DNA from: JBJTUH01 sp044346175
Lineage (GTDB): Bacteria; Cyanobacteriota; Vampirovibrionia; Vampirovibrionales; JAJTHC01
Assembly (NCBI GenBank): GCA_044346175.1
Contig: JBIIZQ010000002.1
Coordinates: forward strand, 1 to 64,000
Direction: 5' to 3'
DNA: 64,000 nucleotides
This document shows positions 59,453-64,000 of the stretch, piece by piece. The position numbers and the translations under genes were made by a program. The number at the start of each line of letters is the position of its first letter. The first letter of the stretch is position 1. Under the pieces are notes generated by a model. That model saw only the letters and a program-made list of their open reading frames with translations, had not been told where the DNA came from and ran no database searches.

Positions 59453-59727
59453 ATACAGGGAAAGAAGTTGTTTCTGGATTATCCCATACACGCCATTTAC
59501 TATTGTGGACTATGAAGCCCTTTACGTCAAGGGGTTTAGAAAAAATAGCCCTCAAACTCCTTCAAATAACTGAGAGCTTCATCACGTACATGCCATAAAG
59601 AGAACTTTTTAATTTAAGATTAGGGTACATAAACACACCTCTTAATAAAGAGACCTAACACCCCAATCCATTCTCTCTTCTCTTTTATGACGTACGCCCT
59701 CTTTTTCTAAAGCATTGACTCCCCCTC
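59453..59727. other. Spacer upstream of the TpsB gene
   Basis: About 275 bases (about 515 if the tentative small gene is not real). No promoter, RNA or repeat was recognised. Confidence 0.3.
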
Positions 59728-61509
59728 ATGCCTCTAGCTACGACGACACAACACTCTTTAAAAAATAACCACCTCCAGATGGTTATGAACCATGCCATAA
59801 ACACGCCTGTGAGTAGGTATCAAGCCCGCTTAAACGTACTGGTGGCATGCCTCAGTGTATGTTTCCTTGGTGGCACAAAAGCATGGGCAAAATTACCACC
59901 CCAGCTAGCGCCCATCGTGACCACACCACAACCTACTGAACAACTTGCTCCTCCTGAAGTTTCACCTGTAAAGCAGCCACTGGAGCTCCTAACCCCTCTT
60001 GAAACCCTCTTGGAAGCATCGCCACCCTCTCCTACAAACACGCCCCACACCCCTGTATCTCCTGACGTACTAAGCACACCCACGCAGCTAGGAGAAACCG
60101 TCGGGCAGACCATTACACCAAGTAGCCTCCACTATCCAGACCCACATGCCGACCAACCACCCCCTGCACATCATGTACATCAGCCCCACTATGCCCATGA
60201 AGCCATTAAAACACCTGAAGCATTTGAAACCGCCCTTATTACCATTAAAAGCATCGAGTTGCTTCGTACAGGACACTATAAACCCGCTTTTATTTTATGG
60301 CGTTTAGGGAACCTTGCAGAAGGAGACACCCTTACCCTTGCACAGCTTCAACATCGTATTGCGAGGTTAAATAACCTAGAACCAAGCCTCAAAGTGGCTA
60401 TTCAGGTCAAACAAATCGTGCCAGGCTCTCCTGAGGTTACACTACACATTAAAGTGTATGAAAAAACCCCTTACCAACTTGCCCTTACGGCCGACAACCA
60501 AGGTAGACCCCTCATTGGGATGTACCGTGGAGGTGCGATAATATCTCATGATAACGTATTAGGCTATGGCGATAAAGCACAACTTAACTGGGTAGGTGGC
60601 GGCAATACCTCCCAAGGACGTATCACGTATGACATCCCTATCAACCTATCGGGGGGACGCTTTCTAACGTGGGGGGAGCTTGGTCGAGTCACGACAAATG
60701 AACTTCCTGGCAACCATTTTGGACGTGAAAATCAAGGCTCTCAGATGAGCTTTGGTTTTAATCTCACCCAACCCCTCAATGCGAAACGTACTTGGCAATT
60801 TGAGGGAGGCTACACTAACCGACACGCTTTTACCACAGTGGACGGCTTCAAAGACCCCACCATCAATACACGTATTCTGCTCGCAGGTATCCGCTACCTC
60901 AACAAAGACCCCTATGGGCAAATCAATTGGAGCCTTGGGAGTATGTATCAACCTAAACTCTTCGGCACCAATTTTACGTTTTGGGGGATACGCTCCCAGC
61001 TCCTCCGAACCCTCGACTTACCTCATCAACAGCGGCTCACCTTGAGAGCAGGTGCCCAACTTACAAACACCCCCTTACCTGCAGCGTCTCAAGTCATTTA
61101 CGGGGGTGCCTACAGTGCCAGAGGGTATACGGAAGGGATGGTCACGGCTGACCGAGGGCTACAAGCTTCATTGGAATATCAAACCCCCATATGGGGTATG
61201 AAGCGTATCTCTCCTTGGCTTAGTGAACGGACAGCCCTTGTAAGTTTTATTGATTTTGCCCATGGCTGGTATGACACCTCAAATGCACGCTTTGCTTTGG
61301 CAGGGTCTTCACGACAGGCAGGACAACTTCTCAGCGTTGGTGTAGGCATACGCTACAGGCTCAGCCCCTATATGCAAGGCTTTGTCGATGCAGGGTTTCC
61401 ACTTGTCAATACCCCAGAGCGGCTCGCACTTAACAGCCAGCCGACCGTGCGTATTCATTTCGGGATTCGGAGCAATCTCATCACAAGAAAATGGCATGAA
61501 ACAGAGTAA
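59728..61509 (+). CDS. TpsB/ShlB-FhaC type outer-membrane transporter
   Basis: These Omp85-class pores export one partner protein through the outer membrane in two-partner secretion. A signal peptide is visible (LNVLVACLSVCFLGGTKAWA, cut before Lys). A Pro-rich linker and a POTRA-like region follow (ALITIKSIELLRTGHY...IARLNNLEPSLKVAIQVKQIVPGSPEVTLHIKVYEKTP). The C-terminal ~330 residues form the barrel, with the family RGY motif (GGAYSARGYTEGMVTADRGLQAS) and a terminal beta strand ending in a basic tail rather than Phe. It lies alone; no TpsA-like partner with a haemagglutination head is in the window. A non-TpsA role in surface display is possible. Confidence 0.82.
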   Translation: MPLATTTQHSLKNNHLQMVMNHAINTPVSRYQARLNVLVACLSVCFLGGTKAWAKLPPQLAPIVTTPQPTEQLAPPEVSPVKQPLELLTPLETLLEASPPSPTNTPHTPVSPDVLSTPTQLGETVGQTITPSSLHYPDPHADQPPPAHHVHQPHYAHEAIKTPEAFETALITIKSIELLRTGHYKPAFILWRLGNLAEGDTLTLAQLQHRIARLNNLEPSLKVAIQVKQIVPGSPEVTLHIKVYEKTPYQLALTADNQGRPLIGMYRGGAIISHDNVLGYGDKAQLNWVGGGNTSQGRITYDIPINLSGGRFLTWGELGRVTTNELPGNHFGRENQGSQMSFGFNLTQPLNAKRTWQFEGGYTNRHAFTTVDGFKDPTINTRILLAGIRYLNKDPYGQINWSLGSMYQPKLFGTNFTFWGIRSQLLRTLDLPHQQRLTLRAGAQLTNTPLPAASQVIYGGAYSARGYTEGMVTADRGLQASLEYQTPIWGMKRISPWLSERTALVSFIDFAHGWYDTSNARFALAGSSRQAGQLLSVGVGIRYRLSPYMQGFVDAGFPLVNTPERLALNSQPTVRIHFGIRSNLITRKWHETE

Positions 61510-61533
61510 ACATTGCTCAAGCAATCCTATGAT

Positions 61534-64000
61534 TTAAGAAGCTTTGCTTGCACTCTTTGCAGAAGACGTGTCTGATTTTTCAGGGGTGTTGCTCACACGC
61601 TCAGTGGTTGTACGTGTCGTTGTCACACGGGCTGAAGCCTTGGTTTCACGCCCTAAAGGAAGCTTACCTTTGGAAGCGACCACAACAGGTTTACCTTGTA
61701 CACTGAGGGAGCCTTGGGGGTTAAGCACACTTTTACCAGTAAGCGTTAAGGCATTCGTATCGCCCTGTGCTTGAAGCACTTGCTGTTTTAAAGTGTTAGA
61801 CATACCCACCGTACTACGTTGAACTTCAGGCTTATGGAAGACATCTCTTTCTTGAACCGTGGCGGCACTATTCATCGCTGATAATTTGCCTGCCTGATTT
61901 GCCATTAAGGGCTGTCCGCCAAAACGAATACTGGCTTGACCGTCTTTACCAAGACTATAAGAGATTTCATCAGGAGACACCCTACGCCCCGTCATTTCGG
62001 AAAGTTGAGCTGCCACTTGAGATTTTTTAGCAGCTAGCTCGGAAGGGGTCAACGTCATAGGTGCCGAGGTACCATCAGGATTCAAAATATTGCCCTCTGC
62101 ATCAAACAACACATCGCCTTGGGGTTGTTTCATTTTTTCGCTAGGCAAGCTACTTCTCAAAACTGCCGAACCCGTGTAAGCACTAGGCGTAGAGGCTGCA
62201 TGATGCGTAGGGGTATCTGCCACCGATGTTGACGAAAGACCTGAATATTCTTTAGAATCCCGTGAGGTGCCACGCCCTAGCCCTGTCTTGTCTCGGGCAA
62301 CACTACCACTAGTAGCACCTGAAGTAAAGCTTGTTGCAGGGCTAGATACAGGCGTGTATTCGGGTTGCGGTTTTAAAGCACGAGGGGCGTAAAGTCCATT
62401 TTGTGTTTTACCCGAAAAGGGTGAAACACTATCAGCTATTGTGTTAGACAAAGGCGTGACGGTTTGTGCAGATTGGGAAGCACGAGGTTGCACGGCAGAC
62501 ACAGGTACTGAAGCAAGCTCAGCGGAGGAAGCCAACGGCGTTGTCTGAGGTATAGAAACTTTTGACGAGGGCTTAGACGCGAAGGTCTCAGAAGGCAAGC
62601 GTGTGGAAGCAACACCCGAGCGAGGCACCGTGGTAAAAGATGCTTCAGTGACAGGCGTAGAAGAACCCACAGCCTGAGGCGTACTCGTACGCACAGGGGA
62701 TGGGGTCAATGCAGAAGAGGGTGTTTCGGAAGAGGACAGACCCTTTGAAACGATAGACGTTTGAGCTGTATTGAAAGCAGGTTTCAATGTGTCAATCTCA
62801 TGGGTGCTACTCACATTGGGAGAGGCAAAAGCACTGGAAGATGCAGGAAGGTTGTCAGTCATTGTCAAGTTCGTACGATAGGCTACTGGCACAGAAGCTG
62901 GCGCAGACCATTGACTACCCGTACTAAGCCCTGCTACTGGTAAAAAATTAGCCTGTTTAGAAGTTAAAGAAGAACGCCCTGAAACAGCAAAAGGCTCAGA
63001 CAACGGCACCTCTGATACATGTGAAGCTGGACGATACGTGTGCATCATCTGCTCAAGAGAGGGTACAAAAGAGGAACCAAGACGTGAAGAACGACCCGAA
63101 GGAACCTCTGTTGTAAGGTTTGCATGAGATAGTTTGTGAGAGAAGCCCGTCACGTTAGGTGCTTGGCTTACCCATGAACGAGGACGACCTGTCACCGTCA
63201 CGGGAGGGTACTGGATAGCCTCATCCACATGAACGACACGAGCACGCTGTGAAGGCTGTAACGAAGGCATCGCTGCTTCACGGGCTTGAGAGGTGCCTCG
63301 CACCCAAACACGAGCAGGTACACGCTCGGGATGCAAAGTTGTTTTGACTTCATCAAGCTCGGCCACCACACGACGAACTGTCTTGGCATCAGTCTTTACT
63401 TCAGGAAGTTCCCCAACAAAACGCTTCGCTGTATTCACATCAGCTTTTACTTCAGGAAGTTCCCCAACAAAACGCTTCGCTGTATTCACATCAGCTTTTA
63501 CTTCAGGAAGCTCCCCAACAAAACGCTTCGCTGTATTCACATCAGCTTTTACTTCAGGAAGCTCCCCAACAAAACGCTTCGCTGTATTCACATCAGCTTT
63601 TACTTCAGGAAGCTCCCCAACAAAACGCTTCACTGTATTCACATCAGCCTTTACTTCAGGAAGTTCTCCAGCTAAACGCTTCACTGTATTCACATCAGCT
63701 TTTACTTCAGGAAGTTCTCCAGCTAAACGCTTCGCTGTATTCACATCAGCCTTTACTTCAGGAAGCTCTCCGGCAAAGAGGGCAGTTCTTTTAGAAGCAG
63801 TGGCTTTTACAGCATCTAAACGCTCCCGTAAAGCACTTAAAGTGGTTTGGAGTTTTTTATCTTCACGACGTTTTGTACTCGTTAATGCCGTCCAAGTGGT
63901 TTGCTCCCCTTTGGATTTTCTAATTTGGGCACCGCTCCCTAAGCTATAGCTATGGGCATAAAAACGAGAAGCTTCTTGTGTTTTATCCGCCGTAGCACTC
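61534..64000 (-). CDS. Long repeat-containing protein, C-terminal part (runs off right edge)
   Basis: The minus-strand frame is open to the window edge, so the gene's 5' end lies outside; the first visible residues are SATADKTQEASRFYAH. A 17-residue repeat, NTAKRFVGELPEVKADV, occurs seven times (63364-63770), with degenerate copies at both ends. Each unit would form an amphipathic helix with a turn at GELPE. The rest (to about residue 730) is Ser/Thr/Pro-rich and probably disordered, with a small structured segment near the end (SEMTGRRVSPDEISYSLGKDGQASIRFGG). No membrane segment or catalytic motif is seen. It is convergent with the TpsB gene and could be a surface or scaffold protein. Confidence 0.72.
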   Translation of the reverse strand, partial: SATADKTQEASRFYAHSYSLGSGAQIRKSKGEQTTWTALTSTKRREDKKLQTTLSALRERLDAVKATASKRTALFAGELPEVKADVNTAKRLAGELPEVKADVNTVKRLAGELPEVKADVNTVKRFVGELPEVKADVNTAKRFVGELPEVKADVNTAKRFVGELPEVKADVNTAKRFVGELPEVKADVNTAKRFVGELPEVKTDAKTVRRVVAELDEVKTTLHPERVPARVWVRGTSQAREAAMPSLQPSQRARVVHVDEAIQYPPVTVTGRPRSWVSQAPNVTGFSHKLSHANLTTEVPSGRSSRLGSSFVPSLEQMMHTYRPASHVSEVPLSEPFAVSGRSSLTSKQANFLPVAGLSTGSQWSAPASVPVAYRTNLTMTDNLPASSSAFASPNVSSTHEIDTLKPAFNTAQTSIVSKGLSSSETPSSALTPSPVRTSTPQAVGSSTPVTEASFTTVPRSGVASTRLPSETFASKPSSKVSIPQTTPLASSAELASVPVSAVQPRASQSAQTVTPLSNTIADSVSPFSGKTQNGLYAPRALKPQPEYTPVSSPATSFTSGATSGSVARDKTGLGRGTSRDSKEYSGLSSTSVADTPTHHAASTPSAYTGSAVLRSSLPSEKMKQPQGDVLFDAEGNILNPDGTSAPMTLTPSELAAKKSQVAAQLSEMTGRRVSPDEISYSLGKDGQASIRFGGQPLMANQAGKLSAMNSAATVQERDVFHKPEVQRSTVGMSNTLKQQVLQAQGDTNALTLTGKSVLNPQGSLSVQGKPVVVASKGKLPLGRETKASARVTTTRTTTERVSNTPEKSDTSSAKSASKAS
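63364..63790 (-). repeat. 51-bp tandem coding repeats
   Basis: Seven full in-frame copies of a 51-bp unit (17 residues), with diverged copies at both ends and no spacers. Central copies are nearly identical in DNA, suggesting recent expansion. Not a CRISPR array. Confidence 0.92.

Noticed and set aside
63364..63790. Regular repeats suggesting a CRISPR array
   Set aside because: Units are directly joined with no spacers and are in frame within a protein.
63293..63949. Long plus-strand frame of 218 codons opposite the 51-bp repeats
   Set aside because: It is the antisense reading of the repeat gene; the repeat unit length (a multiple of three) keeps both frames open. Its product is a monotonous Thr/Ser/Phe repeat.

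Overview
The window is about 64 kb of a bacterial chromosome with one small broken area and no recognisable rRNA, tRNA, CRISPR array or complete insertion sequence. Gene content suggests a didermic, flagellated, non-photosynthetic relative of cyanobacteria (Vampirovibrionia/Melainabacteria-like). The grounds are a ClpC-type Hsp100, an omega subunit with a cyanobacterial-looking C-terminus, an LL-diaminopimelate aminotransferase-like enzyme and an RqcH homologue, together with lipid A genes (lpxI-lpxB), a TpsB-type outer-membrane pore, FlhA and a prepilin peptidase. This placement is an inference from family distribution and was not tested with a tree.

Layout. 1-4.2 kb: the start of a zinc-ribbon gene running off the left edge, a large Pro/Thr-rich protein with a damaged or unusual 5' end, queA and hom. 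4.5-7.3 kb: two tandem paralogous small membrane proteins, a nitroreductase and ppa. 7.8-10.4 kb: citrate synthase, then rpoZ with an unknown glycosyltransferase-like gene. 10.7-17 kb: low-complexity and unknown proteins, a 35-residue basic protein, and a 1120-residue RecJ with a C-terminal extension. 17.2-28.2 kb: hydantoinase/dihydropyrimidinase, a one-domain Ogt, glnA, lineage-specific membrane proteins, dapL and rqcH. 28.3-38.4 kb: rseP, a His-rich small protein, a sucrose-type MFS carrier, a YkgJ cysteine-cluster protein, map, flhA and an SDR reductase. 38.6-45.2 kb: a TPR protein, small unknown proteins, a pseudogene fragment and clpC. 45.4-50.8 kb: lpxB and lpxI on one strand, and rpmG-feoA-feoB on the other. 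51-64 kb: two paralogous membrane-anchored proteins, pyrC, pyrB, a very small independent transcription unit, pilD, a zinc-ribbon/RGG-like protein, a TpsB porin, and a long repeat protein that runs off the right edge.

Most genes stand alone or in pairs, separated by leaders and by strong hairpin terminators. The supportable co-transcribed sets are rpoZ with its downstream gene, lpxI-lpxB, rpmG-feoA-feoB, fabG-like plus a 92-residue protein, and probably pyrB-pyrC. The housekeeping genes cover pyrimidine synthesis, nitrogen assimilation, aspartate-family amino acids, lipid A, ferrous iron uptake and proteostasis.

Non-housekeeping signals of most interest: (i) many genes begin with two to four consecutive ATG codons; (ii) several unrelated unknown proteins carry a short N-terminal Arg-Phe-(Gly/Ala/Ser)-(Gln/Thr) motif; (iii) a ~130-nt promoter-to-terminator unit at 55.9-56.1 kb encodes a 23-residue peptide or a small RNA; (iv) an ~80-bp palindromic mobile-looking repeat occurs twice, in opposite orientations, and supplies the lpxB stop codon; (v) short GGTTTGTAACC-type palindromes recur between genes; (vi) seven 51-bp coding repeats lie in the last gene; (vii) a Fur-box-like palindrome lies upstream of rpmG-feoAB.
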